Shown here piece by piece: positions 17,296 through 25,986 of a stretch of 64,000 nt of DNA. Position numbers and translations under genes: made by a program. The notes under the pieces were generated by a model, which was given only the letters and a program-made list of their open reading frames with translations, had not been told where the DNA came from and did not search any database. This DNA is from a bacterium 336/3. GTDB lineage: Bacteria; Bacteroidota; Bacteroidia; Cytophagales; Thermonemataceae. Positions within the stretch are counted from its first letter, which is position 1; the number at the start of each line of letters is the position of its first letter. The DNA lies in assembly GCA_001281695.1 (NCBI GenBank), contig LJIE01000001.1, positions 1,502,586-1,566,585 of the forward strand, given 5' to 3'.

Positions 17296-18705
17296 TTAAG
17301 CTGTTGCAGTTCCTGTTTTTTCTGCTTTTTCTTTGTAATACGTTTCAGAAAGGCTTACTAAATCTTTCCAAGCGATACTTTCAGCAGTCATAGGTACTTG
17401 AGCCAATAATACAGTTTGTACTTTTTCTTCAAAAAGCATGTTTTCTATATCTCTAAATTGCTTACCATTATTTTCTTTAAGCATTTTACGAGCAATATTT
17501 GGAAGAGCTTTTAAGTTTTCTTCTGTATAAATACCGTATTGTCTCATTTGGTTAGCCAACATATCCATTGCATAACTTTCGATTTCACCTACTTCTACTT
17601 GGATATTATTTGCAGCAACAATTTTTCTTTGAATTACAATCCAACGAAGGCTTTCTTCAAACATAGGATATTCTTTTTCAACATCTTCTACAGATACTTT
17701 TCCTTTATTTGAGAACATCAACCATTTTTTCAAGAATGCTTGTGGCAACTCAAAAGAATGAGCTTCCATCAATTTATCTTTGATAATAGCAGTCGTGAAA
17801 GTGTTGGCTTCTTTTTGTAAAGACTCTGTGTTTATTTGAGCTACTTTGTTTCTGAAAGTTGCTTCGTCTTTTACTTCTTCACCTGGGAATACTTTCTCAA
17901 AAAGTTCTTCGTTCATTTCGGCAGGCAAACTACGCTCTATTTTAGTAACTGTAAGTGTGAATGCTTCACCTTCAATTTTATCAAGAACAGCCTCATCAAA
18001 AATGCCCAACATATAACGAACATCTTTCAGATTATCAAATGAATCAGAAGGAGTGAATGTAATTTGGTTATCTTTAGAAAGACCTACAAATTGAGCTTTA
18101 GCTTCTTCTTTTACTCTTTCGGTGGGGATAAACACAGATTTGGTTTCAAAAGGAGCTTCATCACCAGCAAGTACATTTACAGATACCATGTTACCCATAA
18201 TGACATCAGTAGCCTCAGAGGTTTCTACTTCTTGTCTTGAAGCAAATCTACTTGTAATGTTTTTGATAGCTTCATCAATGGCTGCATCATCAAAACTTAC
18301 TTGATAGTTGGTTGCTTTGATGCTATCAAAAGAAAGCTCAAAAGGAGAAGAAGTTGCGATATCTACATGAAATGTAAAATCGGAAGCAGTTTTCCAGTCA
18401 AAACTAAATTCATCTTTGTACTCTTCTGAAGGCATTGGCTCACCCAAATAATCTATTTTGTTATCAACAAGATAGCTATTGACAGCATTACCAAAAAGTT
18501 TATTAATTTCATCAGAAAGAATCTGATTACCATATAAATTTTTGATAACACCAAGAGGAGCTTTTCCAGGACGGAAGCCTTTTAGATGAGCTTTTGCAGC
18601 GATCTTTTTCGTTTCAGTTTCAACGGCTTTCTGATAATCTTCAGTGCGTATCACCACTTTCAGTGTACCTAATGTTGAATCTTTTTTTATGAAAGTACTT
18701 TCCAT
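17296..18705 (-). CDS. tig: Trigger factor chaperone
   Basis: Trigger factor binds ribosomal protein L23 at the exit tunnel and shields nascent chains. The 469-residue protein shows the ribosome-docking signature GFRPGKAP near 43-50, followed by the long arm and C-terminal domains (EEVKDEATFR, the MLANQMRQYGI helix). The peptidyl-prolyl isomerase domain is hard to recognise, and its key aromatic residues are not evident. The start is set at the ATG at 18705 (MESTFIKKD). A longer open frame back to 18804 runs through the tRNA gene and its GVRVPPSAP-like peptide is just translated tRNA. A terminator for the tRNA lies just upstream. Confidence 0.93.
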   Translation of the reverse strand: MESTFIKKDSTLGTLKVVIRTEDYQKAVETETKKIAAKAHLKGFRPGKAPLGVIKNLYGNQILSDEINKLFGNAVNSYLVDNKIDYLGEPMPSEEYKDEFSFDWKTASDFTFHVDIATSSPFELSFDSIKATNYQVSFDDAAIDEAIKNITSRFASRQEVETSEATDVIMGNMVSVNVLAGDEAPFETKSVFIPTERVKEEAKAQFVGLSKDNQITFTPSDSFDNLKDVRYMLGIFDEAVLDKIEGEAFTLTVTKIERSLPAEMNEELFEKVFPGEEVKDEATFRNKVAQINTESLQKEANTFTTAIIKDKLMEAHSFELPQAFLKKWLMFSNKGKVSVEDVEKEYPMFEESLRWIVIQRKIVAANNIQVEVGEIESYAMDMLANQMRQYGIYTEENLKALPNIARKMLKENNGKQFRDIENMLFEEKVQTVLLAQVPMTAESIAWKDLVSLSETYYKEKAEKTGTATA

Positions 18706-18736
18706 ACGATTGATTAATAGACTAAATTTTTGACTT

Positions 18737-18769
18737 AAAAAAAATCCTCTGCTGTTTTTGCAGAGGATT
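18737..18769 (-). terminator. Terminator of the tRNA-Leu gene
   Basis: On the minus strand AATCCTCTGC, a seven-base loop and GCAGAGGATT form a perfect 10-base-pair stem followed by a run of T. It lies between the tRNA and the trigger factor start, separating their transcription. Confidence 0.85.
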
Positions 18770-18777
18770 GTATCGGG

Positions 18778-18859
18778 TGCGGATGGAGGGACTCGAACCC
18801 CCACGGATCGCTCCGCCAGATCCTAAGTCTGGTGCGGCTACCAATTACGCCACATCCGC
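18778..18859 (-). tRNA. tRNA-Leu (anticodon UAG)
   Basis: This 82-base type II tRNA folds with acceptor stem GCGGATG/CATCCGC and discriminator A. The anticodon stem CCAGA/TCTGG closes the loop CTTAGGA, giving anticodon UAG. It has a long variable arm (CGGAGCGATCCG) and a T arm GGGGGTTCGAGTCCC. CCA is not encoded (CCC follows). It reads CUN leucine codons. The D arm GGCGTAATTGGTAGCC is normal. A terminator follows directly. Confidence 0.96.
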
Positions 18860-18963
18860 AAAAATTGAGATGCAAATGTAGATATTAGAAAAGTATAGTG
18901 CAAGTTTTTTTATAAAATTTTTTATAAAAAAATAAAACATGCCTGATATGCAAAGATATAAAT

Positions 18964-19317
18964 TTAAAAGTTTTCTCTAGAAGCTTTGATAGAAGCCATA
19001 TTTTCATCAGCCCATTGTACCAAACCTTTGATGTGAGGAATAAGCGTCTTACCTAAATCTGATATGGTGTATTCCACTCTTGGAGGTACTTCTGGATAAA
19101 TGGTTCTTTCTAAAAGTCCGTCTGCTTCAAGAGTTCTCAGGGTTACTGTAAGCATTTTTTGAGAAATATCAGAGCCTATTTCTTTGTAAATTTCATTGAA
19201 ACGAAGTGTACACTTCTCACCCAAAATTAATAAAACGAGAATAGACCACTTATCACCAAAACGGTCTAATACACTTCTGACTGGGCAATTGAGAACACTA
19301 GAATCACTTTTTTTCAT
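18964..19317 (-). CDS. HxlR family transcriptional regulator
   Basis: This 117-residue winged-helix regulator has an N-terminal NCPVRSVLDRFGDKWS segment, typical of HxlR proteins, where a conserved Cys near residue 10 can sense electrophiles or oxidants. The helix-turn-helix follows (ISQKMLTVTLRTLEADGLL), then the wing region VEYTISDLGKTL. It is divergent from an NmrA-type oxidoreductase, the same arrangement as ytfH and ytfG (qorB) in E. coli. It probably represses that gene through the palindrome over its promoter. Confidence 0.92.
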   Translation of the reverse strand: MKKSDSSVLNCPVRSVLDRFGDKWSILVLLILGEKCTLRFNEIYKEIGSDISQKMLTVTLRTLEADGLLERTIYPEVPPRVEYTISDLGKTLIPHIKGLVQWADENMASIKASRENF

Positions 19318-19400
19318 TTTTTTTGAATTTTTCTATTTTGAAAGCCTTGATTTACAACAATAGTTACTTGATAGTAAGTCGCCTACTTTCTAGTGCCTTC

Positions 19401-19432
19401 TTGTTTATAATATACTTACTAAAGTATATTTG
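19401..19432 (+). promoter_or_regulatory. Promoter and operator of the NmrA-type oxidoreductase
   Basis: TTG at 19401-19403, a 21-base spacer and TATATTTG at 19425-19432 fit the Bacteroidota consensus. A perfect palindrome, AATATACTT-ACTA-AAGTATATT (19409-19430), covers the spacer and most of the -7 box, so a bound dimer would block polymerase. A second, weaker ACTT-N6-AAGT element lies at 19366-19379, closer to the HxlR gene. The HxlR product is the obvious candidate to bind. Confidence 0.65.
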
Positions 19433-19477
19433 CTCTACAAAAGTAAGTATTATTTTAATTCCTCAACTATTAATCGT

Positions 19478-20347
19478 ATGAAAAATATTTTAATAACAGG
19501 GGCAACAGGCCACTTGGGCACAACTGTCATCGAACATTTGGTTTCAAAAATGCCACCCAAACAAATTACAGCTTTGGTAAGAAATCTCTCTAAGGCAACA
19601 GATATTTTAACAAAGGGGATAAATGTTAGAGAAGGCGATTATTTTAAACGAGAATCGTTAGTAAATGCCATGCAAGGCATAGATACTGTTCTATTAATAT
19701 CTTCTAGCGATTTTAATGACAGGTTCGGGCAACATAAAAATGTGATTGATGCTGCCAAAGAAGCAGGTGTGAAACATGTTTTTTATACAGGTGTAACCAT
19801 GAAAGATATTGAACAGTCTGTGATGAAGCCTTTGTTAGAAAGTCATTTTCAAACAGAGCAATATATTCAGAGTCAGGGATTTCATTATACATTTTTGCGT
19901 AATGGTTTGTATATGGAGGTGATACCTACTTTTGTTGGGCAAAATGTACTTGAAACAGGTATTTTTCTGCCAGCTGGAGCAGGTAAGGTTGCCTATGCTT
20001 CTCGTAAAGATTTGGGTGAGGCAACAGCCAATATTCTTGCTAGCGAAGGACATGAAAATAAAATATATCACTTCACAGCACCTATGTCGTATTCGTTTGA
20101 GGAGATTGCTGAAGCTTTATCAGAGTTATCAGGCAAAAAAGTGCCATATATAAGTCCAGAAAGTAAAGTTTTTGAAGATACACTCAAACAGTGGGGCTTA
20201 CCTGATGAAGTGGTTGGTATCTCATCTCTTTTTTCAATGGGTATAAAAAATAATGACTTTGATACACCTAACTCAATATTAGAAACAATACTTGGGCGTA
20301 AGGCTTTAGACTTAAAAGGCTTTTTAAAGGAAACATATTCTTTGTAA
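19478..20347 (+). CDS. NmrA/QorB-like NAD(P)-binding oxidoreductase
   Basis: This 289-residue atypical short-chain dehydrogenase has the Rossmann motif GATGHLG near residues 8-14. The fold continues with TALVRNLSKA, GDYFKRESLVNAM and GVKHVFYTGVTM, as in NmrA, QorB (YtfG) and related quinone or azo reductases. The ATG at 19478 is chosen over one at 19430 because the Rossmann strand then begins at residue 3, and because the upstream codons lie inside the promoter. It is likely NADPH:quinone reductase-like and controlled by the divergent HxlR protein, which suits a defence against reactive quinones. Confidence 0.88.
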   Translation: MKNILITGATGHLGTTVIEHLVSKMPPKQITALVRNLSKATDILTKGINVREGDYFKRESLVNAMQGIDTVLLISSSDFNDRFGQHKNVIDAAKEAGVKHVFYTGVTMKDIEQSVMKPLLESHFQTEQYIQSQGFHYTFLRNGLYMEVIPTFVGQNVLETGIFLPAGAGKVAYASRKDLGEATANILASEGHENKIYHFTAPMSYSFEEIAEALSELSGKKVPYISPESKVFEDTLKQWGLPDEVVGISSLFSMGIKNNDFDTPNSILETILGRKALDLKGFLKETYSL

Positions 20348-20358
20348 TCATATTAGCA

Positions 20359-20392
20359 TTTAGTCTGTTTTTTTGTTAAAAAACAGACTAAA
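20359..20392. terminator. Long inverted repeat after the oxidoreductase gene
   Basis: TTTAGTCTGTTTTTT at 20359-20373 and its exact complement at 20378-20392 form a 15-base-pair stem with a four-base loop. It lies shortly after the stop at 20347. The 3' side lacks a long T-run, so termination is likely but not certain. Confidence 0.65.
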
Positions 20393-20550
20393 TCTTACGC
20401 TTCTATTTTTATGTTCTAAAAAATGTTTAAACATTAAAAGTTATAACGCTTTTTGGCTTGATATTTGTTGAATAAATTTTAAAAACAAAAAATATTTCTG
20501 CAAATGATTTTGTTTTGATATAAAATATCTTTAAGTTAGATAAAAAAAGT

Positions 20551-20970
20551 ATGAAAAAACGAATAATTATTACATCAGTTTTGGCAATATTTTTAATAGG
20601 TGTAACAGGGATTTATTATGTATATAATAAACCTCATAGAGATGTCAAAGGTGAGAATGCTTTTGTAACAGTAGAAGCCAAACAACTTTTTGATGAGTAT
20701 TCTAAAAATCAGCAAGAAGCTAACAAAAAGTATTTGGACAAAGTAATTGTAGTAAAAGGAGTAGTCAAAGAAGTTACTTTGCCTACAGATAATAAAGGAG
20801 GAGCAACTATTGTACTTGAAACGGGCGATGAAATGTTTGGAATAAGCTGTGGATTTGATGCCAAAGATAGCCAAAATCCAGCTGTGGGGAGTCAGATTGT
20901 TATTAAGGGTGTATGTACAGGGATGACAATGGATGTAGTTTTAAATAAATGTTCAATTCAAAAACCATAA
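20551..20970 (+). CDS. OB-fold (tRNA_anti-like) exported protein
   Basis: This 139-residue protein has an N-terminal signal or anchor helix (about 4-24). The rest fits an OB-fold of the tRNA_anti-like family: KYLDKVIVVKGVVKEVT, TIVLETGDEMFGISCGFD, VGSQIVIKGVCTG and VLNKCSIQKP. Such proteins are common in Bacteroidota envelopes and their function is not settled. Three cysteines in the barrel are notable. It is the first gene of a four-gene operon with cytochrome c, YceI and a DUF5777 barrel; the next gene begins 4 bases after its stop. Confidence 0.75.
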   Translation: MKKRIIITSVLAIFLIGVTGIYYVYNKPHRDVKGENAFVTVEAKQLFDEYSKNQQEANKKYLDKVIVVKGVVKEVTLPTDNKGGATIVLETGDEMFGISCGFDAKDSQNPAVGSQIVIKGVCTGMTMDVVLNKCSIQKP

Positions 20971-20974
20971 ACTC

Positions 20975-21340
20975 ATGAAAAAAAGTCTACTATTTGTATT
21001 TGCACTTATTGTTTTACAATCTTGCTTGAAAGAAAACGCAGTAGATAAATTTCCAGAAGCAAGTTGCTATTCTGGAAGCCTAAGAGCAAGTTATAGCCTC
21101 GATATACGCCCTATTTTAGATGCGAGCTGTATCAAATGCCATAATGAAAACAATCCACCTAAAGGCTATAATCTGAAGCTTTATGCAGATGTAAACAGAG
21201 CTACCCAAAATAACTTGCTTTTTAATGTGGTAAATCATACAGCTGGCTTTTCTAAAATGCCTGCTGGAGCTGATAAACTACTTCAATGTGATATTGATAA
21301 AATCCGTAAATGGATTGAAAACGGAGCATTGAACGACTAA
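20975..21340 (+). CDS. Small c-type cytochrome lipoprotein
   Basis: This 121-residue protein has a lipobox-like LQSC (Cys near 17), predicting lipid anchoring. A single heme-binding motif CIKCH follows an RPILDAS segment, and a likely Met axial ligand sits in SKMPAG. The YSLDIRPIL start resembles the small monoheme domains of Planctomycete/Bacteroidota cytochromes. It probably carries electrons in the periplasm. It is second in the operon with the OB-fold, YceI and DUF5777 genes. Its redox partner is unknown. Confidence 0.88.
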   Translation: MKKSLLFVFALIVLQSCLKENAVDKFPEASCYSGSLRASYSLDIRPILDASCIKCHNENNPPKGYNLKLYADVNRATQNNLLFNVVNHTAGFSKMPAGADKLLQCDIDKIRKWIENGALND

Positions 21341-21385
21341 AATCGCCAAAACTTTATTCATCTTATTCTAATCTACTTTAAGTTT

Positions 21386-21928
21386 ATGAAAAAACTTTTC
21401 TTATTTATCGCCCTCTTTGTAGTTACCAATTCATTTGCTCAAAAATATTTTACTCGTACAGGTTCTATATCTTTCTACTCGAAAGCACCTATGGAAAATA
21501 TCGAGGCTACTAATAAACAAGCCTCTTGTGTTGTAGAATTTAGTACTGGAGATGTGGCTTTTACTGTTCTGATAAAAGGATTTCAGTTTGAAAAGGCTCT
21601 GATGCAAGAGCATTTTAATGAAAATTATTTAGAATCTGATAAATACCCAAAAGCAGAGTTTAGGGGCAAAATAGCTGAAAAAATAGATGTTACCAAAGAA
21701 GGAACATATGATGTCAATGTTTCAGGTACTATGAACATACATGGTGTAAGCAATCAAGTACAGACTAAAGGCAAAATTACAGTAAAACAAGGTTCAGCTA
21801 TTTTACAAGCAGAATTTAATATTGGACTTAAAGATTATAAAATTGATATCCCAAGTGTGGTGAAGGATAAAATATCAAGTACAGTTAAAATTGTAGTGAA
21901 TGCTGATTGCAAACCCTTGAAAAAATAA
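21386..21928 (+). CDS. YceI family periplasmic protein
   Basis: This 180-residue protein has a signal peptide (cleavage near SFAQK) and a YceI lipocalin-like beta-barrel: GSISFYSKAPMENIEA, a FQFEKALMQEHFNENYL stretch, SDKYPKAEFRGKI and GTMNIHGVSNQV. The YceI barrel binds isoprenoid quinones or other long-chain lipids. Length is typical. It lies third in the operon, after the cytochrome c gene and before the DUF5777 barrel, which hints at a shared redox or lipid-carrier role in the envelope. Confidence 0.92.
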   Translation: MKKLFLFIALFVVTNSFAQKYFTRTGSISFYSKAPMENIEATNKQASCVVEFSTGDVAFTVLIKGFQFEKALMQEHFNENYLESDKYPKAEFRGKIAEKIDVTKEGTYDVNVSGTMNIHGVSNQVQTKGKITVKQGSAILQAEFNIGLKDYKIDIPSVVKDKISSTVKIVVNADCKPLKK

Positions 21929-21952
21929 AAACAACTAAAACTACAAAATCTT

Positions 21953-22813
21953 ATGAAGTATATATTTACTGTATTATTGCTGATAGGCTTCTCTGCTTAT
22001 GGACAAGAAGATTTGCTTAAGGAATTGGAGAATGGAACAAAAGACACTACAGCTGTCTTCTCTACATTCAAAGGAACTAGAATTATCAATTTACAATCCA
22101 TAGAAAACCCTGCAAGTAAAGACCTTATCTTTCTGATTTCTCACCGTTTTGGGAGGCTTAATGAAGGAATTTCGGAGTTCTTTGGTTTAGACCAAGCTAC
22201 TATCCGTTTAGGTTTAGAATATGGTATCAACGACAATATTGCTGTTGGTTTGGGGCGAAGTTCTTTAAACAAAACTTTGGATGGTTTTGTGAAAATTAAA
22301 TTGCTCAAACAAACGGCTGATAACAGAATACCATTATCTGTTTCATGGTTTTCAAGTATGGCAGCCAATACACTTTCATATACAAATCCTGCTCAAGACG
22401 ATTTCTTGGGAGGGCGTATGGCTTACACACATCAACTTTTGTTAGCAAGAAAGTTTTCAAGTAAATTTTCTCTTCAAGTGTCGCCTACCATTGTACACAG
22501 AAACTTGGTCAATACTCCCCAAGACCCCAATCGAGTGTTTGCTGTGGCTATGGGAGGCAGATATAAATTTACCAAAAGATTAGCCATTACAGCAGAATAT
22601 ATTCCAACATTTACAGATATGCCTAATAATACACAATCTGTATCATTAGGCTTAGATATAGAAACAGGTGGGCATGTGTTTCAGTTACATTTTACCAATT
22701 CTCAAGGCATGATAGACAGATATTTCGTGCCTGAAACAACAGGACTTTGGGAAAAAGGAGATATTTATTTTGGATTCAATGTAGCAAGAGTATTTACATT
22801 GGGTAAAAGATAA
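21953..22813 (+). CDS. DUF5777-type outer-membrane beta-barrel protein
   Basis: This 286-residue protein has a signal peptide (ending AYGQE). Alternating aromatic beta-strands such as IRLGLEYGINDNIAVGLGR and GRYKFTKRLAITAEYIP end in a terminal aromatic strand, as in the DUF5777 barrels of Bacteroidota. These occur repeatedly next to cytochrome c and YceI genes, as here. It is presumably an outer-membrane barrel, but transport or enzymatic activity is not known. It is the fourth gene of the operon. The nucleotidyltransferase gene starts 5 bases after its stop, so the transcript may continue. Confidence 0.8.
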   Translation: MKYIFTVLLLIGFSAYGQEDLLKELENGTKDTTAVFSTFKGTRIINLQSIENPASKDLIFLISHRFGRLNEGISEFFGLDQATIRLGLEYGINDNIAVGLGRSSLNKTLDGFVKIKLLKQTADNRIPLSVSWFSSMAANTLSYTNPAQDDFLGGRMAYTHQLLLARKFSSKFSLQVSPTIVHRNLVNTPQDPNRVFAVAMGGRYKFTKRLAITAEYIPTFTDMPNNTQSVSLGLDIETGGHVFQLHFTNSQGMIDRYFVPETTGLWEKGDIYFGFNVARVFTLGKR

Positions 22814-22818
22814 ATCTT

Positions 22819-23751
22819 ATGGAAACATTAGGAAAAACTGATTCTTATTCTCTTGTTTACAAGGGAATAATGAAGGTTCTATTATATTCTGATGTATTTC
22901 AATATCCACTCACAAAAGAGGAAATAGCCCAAAGACACCCACTTAAAAATTTAAGTATAAAAGAGTTAGAAAAAGGATTAGCTGAACTGGTTGAAAAACA
23001 AGTTGTTTTCCAAATAAAAGACTTTTATACATTACAAAATAACTCTGAAAATATAGAAAGAAGGTTGAAAGCCAATTTGTTAGCTCAACAATACTTGAAA
23101 ATCTCCAAAAGAATTGTAAATGTTCTCAAATATTTCCCTTTTGTAAGAGGAATATTTTTATCTGGATCAATATCAAAAAACTATATTGATGAAAACAGTG
23201 ATATAGATTATTTTGTGATTACCAAAGCTAATTATTTGTGGGTAACAAGAACCCTATTTGTTCTTTTTAGAAGGATTGGATTACTGGGAAGTAGAAAACT
23301 TTTTTGCTTTAACTACATGATTGATGAAGAACATCTAAAAACTGAACATCAAAGTATTTATATAGCAACTGAAATAGTAACTTTGATACCTATGTATCAA
23401 GATGGTATTCATCAACAATTTTTAGAGGCAAATACATGGATAGAAGAATATTATCCAAACTATCCTATTCAAAAGGTTCCGAGTACTTCAAAAAATTGGT
23501 TTAAATCGTTATTAGAGTCTACACTTCAAACAATTGGAGTGAAAAAACTAAATAATAGGCTCATGCATCAAACTAAAAAAAGAAAAATAAAGTTATTTGG
23601 CGAACATATTTTTAGTGATTCCATCAAACTTTCTAATTTCCAATCTTATATTGCAAAAGATAATATGAAACCACATTATCATGCAATTACAGAAAAATAT
23701 GAAGAAAAAATTCAGAGTTTTGAGGATAAAATGCAGATTTCACTGCTTTAA
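22819..23751 (+). CDS. Winged-helix plus nucleotidyltransferase-fold protein
   Basis: This is a 310-residue protein. An N-terminal region (about 15-75) looks like a winged helix (YPLTKEEIAQRHPLKN, then LVEKQVVFQIKDFYTL). A pol-beta type nucleotidyltransferase core follows: LSGSISKNYIDENSDIDYF near 112-130, with the GS motif and two carboxylates in DIDYF. The family includes minimal nucleotidyltransferases and antibiotic-modifying enzymes; the acceptor is unknown. A B12-radical SAM gene starts 2 bases after its stop and two methyltransferases follow. The cluster context suggests biosynthesis or modification of a small molecule or glycan. Confidence 0.75.
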   Translation: METLGKTDSYSLVYKGIMKVLLYSDVFQYPLTKEEIAQRHPLKNLSIKELEKGLAELVEKQVVFQIKDFYTLQNNSENIERRLKANLLAQQYLKISKRIVNVLKYFPFVRGIFLSGSISKNYIDENSDIDYFVITKANYLWVTRTLFVLFRRIGLLGSRKLFCFNYMIDEEHLKTEHQSIYIATEIVTLIPMYQDGIHQQFLEANTWIEEYYPNYPIQKVPSTSKNWFKSLLESTLQTIGVKKLNNRLMHQTKKRKIKLFGEHIFSDSIKLSNFQSYIAKDNMKPHYHAITEKYEEKIQSFEDKMQISLL

Positions 23752-23753
23752 TT

Positions 23754-25184
23754 ATGGCTAAAATCCTTTTCACACATTCTTACTTCTATTTGTTCGACTC
23801 AAAACAGTGGTCATTCAAACAGCCTTACCCACCTTATGCAACACTACTTGTGGCTGCATGGATGCGAGAAAAAGGGCATGAAGTCTATTTGTGGGACTCC
23901 AATTTGCAAGAAAATACACATAGTTTTGTAGAAAAATTAGAGGCTATTCAGCCTGATTTTTTAGTAGTGTATGATGATAGTTTTAATTATCTCACTAAAA
24001 TGTGCCTTACTACTATGCGTGAAGCATGTTTTGAAATGTGCAAATATGGAAAAAAATATAAGGCTACAGTTATTGTTTCAAGCTCAGATTCCACAGACCA
24101 CTACGAAAAATATTTACAAGAGGGTGCTGATATAGTCATTCGAGGCGAAGCGGAGCAAACTTTACTTGAAATCATAGAAAAACCTACAAATTTAGAACAT
24201 ATTCGAGGAGTTGCTTACAAAACAGAAAACGAAATCAAAACAACTCCCAAAAGAGAGATTTTTAAAAATTTAGATATTTTGCCTATTCCTGCATGGGATT
24301 TGGTAGATATGGATGCTTACAGGCAAATTTGGGAGAAGCATCATGGTTCTTTTATGCTGAATATTGCTACTACAAGAGGATGCCCTTATAAATGTAATTG
24401 GTGTGCCAAGCCTATCTATGGCAATCGGTATAATGTTCGTTCACCTGAAAAAGTGGTAGATGAGATAAAAATGCTTGTGGAGCGTTTTGATATTAGTAAT
24501 TTTTGGATGTGTGATGATATTTTTGGTTTAAAACCCAACTGGGTTCAAGAATTTAACAAACTTATTCAAGAAAATCAGTTAAAAATTAAATATAAAATTC
24601 AGTCAAGAGTAGATTTACTTTTAAAAGAAGATACCATAGATAGTTTAGTGGCTTCAGGGCTGTATGAAGTGTGGGTAGGGGCTGAGAGTGCATCTCAAAA
24701 AATACTGGATGCTATGGATAAAGGGACAAAAGTAGAAGAAATTTATCAAGCAACTCACTTGCTTAAAGCAAAGGGAGTTAGAGTAGCATTTTTTCTTCAA
24801 TTCGGATATTTAGGTGAAACAGAAGAAGATATACAAAAAACAATAAAAATGGTAGAAGAACTTTTGCCTGATAATATTGGAATTTCAGTTTCTTATCCTT
24901 TGCCCAACACCAAGTTTTATGACATTGTCAAATCACAACTCACAGAAAAACAAAATTGGGTAGATTCTGACGATTTAGCAATGATGTATAAAGCTACTTA
25001 TGCTCCTCAATATTACAAATATCTCCATCGGTATGTACACAGAGTATATAGAAAAGCAAAACATAAACATCAAATACAACATAATCAAACACCTTTTTCT
25101 AAAAAAATGCGTTCTTTGATGGCTTATACATATCATGCTGTTATTGAAAAATTAGAGGCTGGTCGTTTGAATTTATCTAAATAA
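23754..25184 (+). CDS. B12-binding radical SAM protein
   Basis: This 476-residue enzyme has a cobalamin-binding Rossmann-like N-terminus (about 1-135; PYPPYATLLVAAWMREKGH, then LYLWDS). A radical SAM core carries the CxxxCxxC cluster motif in RGCPYKCNWCAKP (near 209-216), with IRGEAEQTLLEI and the YQATHLLKAKGVRVAF helix. Family members use methylcobalamin and SAM to methylate unactivated carbons or rearrange rings. Its neighbours are a nucleotidyltransferase and two methyltransferases with gaps of 2-5 bases. The substrate is unknown. Confidence 0.92.
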   Translation: MAKILFTHSYFYLFDSKQWSFKQPYPPYATLLVAAWMREKGHEVYLWDSNLQENTHSFVEKLEAIQPDFLVVYDDSFNYLTKMCLTTMREACFEMCKYGKKYKATVIVSSSDSTDHYEKYLQEGADIVIRGEAEQTLLEIIEKPTNLEHIRGVAYKTENEIKTTPKREIFKNLDILPIPAWDLVDMDAYRQIWEKHHGSFMLNIATTRGCPYKCNWCAKPIYGNRYNVRSPEKVVDEIKMLVERFDISNFWMCDDIFGLKPNWVQEFNKLIQENQLKIKYKIQSRVDLLLKEDTIDSLVASGLYEVWVGAESASQKILDAMDKGTKVEEIYQATHLLKAKGVRVAFFLQFGYLGETEEDIQKTIKMVEELLPDNIGISVSYPLPNTKFYDIVKSQLTEKQNWVDSDDLAMMYKATYAPQYYKYLHRYVHRVYRKAKHKHQIQHNQTPFSKKMRSLMAYTYHAVIEKLEAGRLNLSK

Positions 25185-25188
25185 CACT

Positions 25189-25986
25189 ATGAATTTAGAG
25201 GTAAATGCAGCCTTTTCTAAGCAATCAGTATATTTTGATGAATATGACTATAGCAACGAAATACTGGTGTATATGCGTACACAAGTACGCAATCATGTAC
25301 TTAGGTTTCTAAAAAAAAATGATTATATACTTGAACTCAACGCTGGTACAGGCTTAGATGCTTGTTTTTTTGCTGATTATGGTTGTAGCATTCATGCAAC
25401 AGATATTTCAGATGGAATGCTGAAGCGATTTCAAAAAAAATTAGACACAAACCCTCATTTGCAAGAGAAAATACAACTTCAAAAATGCTCTTACACAGAA
25501 CTTGACCATGTCAAGGCCAATCAATTCGATTATGTTTTTTCTAATTTTGGAGGACTTAATTGTATTCCTGACTTACGAGAAGTAACAAAATATTTGCCTA
25601 ACATGCTCAAAAAAGGAGCTTATATAAGCTGGGTTATTATGCCTCCTGTTTGTTTGTGGGAAATAAAAGATATTTTTAAAGGTCAATTTGCGTCTGCTCT
25701 ACGAAGATTCAAAAAAAATGGTACAAAAGCTCATTTAGAAGGTGAATACTTTGATGTATTTTATTTTACCCCTTCACAAGTACAAAAATCTTTTGGAAAA
25801 TCATTTAAATTGGTATCTTTAGAAGGAATGGGAGGTATCATGCCTCCACCAAGCAAGGAAAATTTTCCTGAAAAACATCCTAAATTATTTCAGAAATTGA
25901 TAAAGTGGGATGAAAAACTAAGAGTCTATTTTCCGTTTAATGCTTGGGCAGACCATTTTATCATCACTTTGCAATATACAGGTTAA
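25189..25986 (+). CDS. Class I SAM-dependent methyltransferase
   Basis: This 265-residue protein has a seven-strand methyltransferase core: YILELNAGTGLDACFFA (SAM-binding motif I, with Asn-Ala rather than Gly-Cys/Ser), HATDISDGML (motif II, acidic Asp), and FDYVFSNFGGLN (motif IV). The C-terminal half has large aromatic and basic stretches for an unknown acceptor. It follows the radical SAM gene by 4 bases and overlaps the next methyltransferase by one base (TAATG). A possible partner of the B12-radical SAM enzyme. Confidence 0.85.
   Translation: MNLEVNAAFSKQSVYFDEYDYSNEILVYMRTQVRNHVLRFLKKNDYILELNAGTGLDACFFADYGCSIHATDISDGMLKRFQKKLDTNPHLQEKIQLQKCSYTELDHVKANQFDYVFSNFGGLNCIPDLREVTKYLPNMLKKGAYISWVIMPPVCLWEIKDIFKGQFASALRRFKKNGTKAHLEGEYFDVFYFTPSQVQKSFGKSFKLVSLEGMGGIMPPPSKENFPEKHPKLFQKLIKWDEKLRVYFPFNAWADHFIITLQYTG

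Noticed and set aside
18706-18804. N-terminal extension of trigger factor starting MGVRVPPSAP
   Set aside because: This stretch runs through the terminator and the 3' end of the tRNA-Leu gene on the same strand. The GVRVPPSAP-like peptide is the usual translation of tRNA sequence. The true ATG is at 18705.
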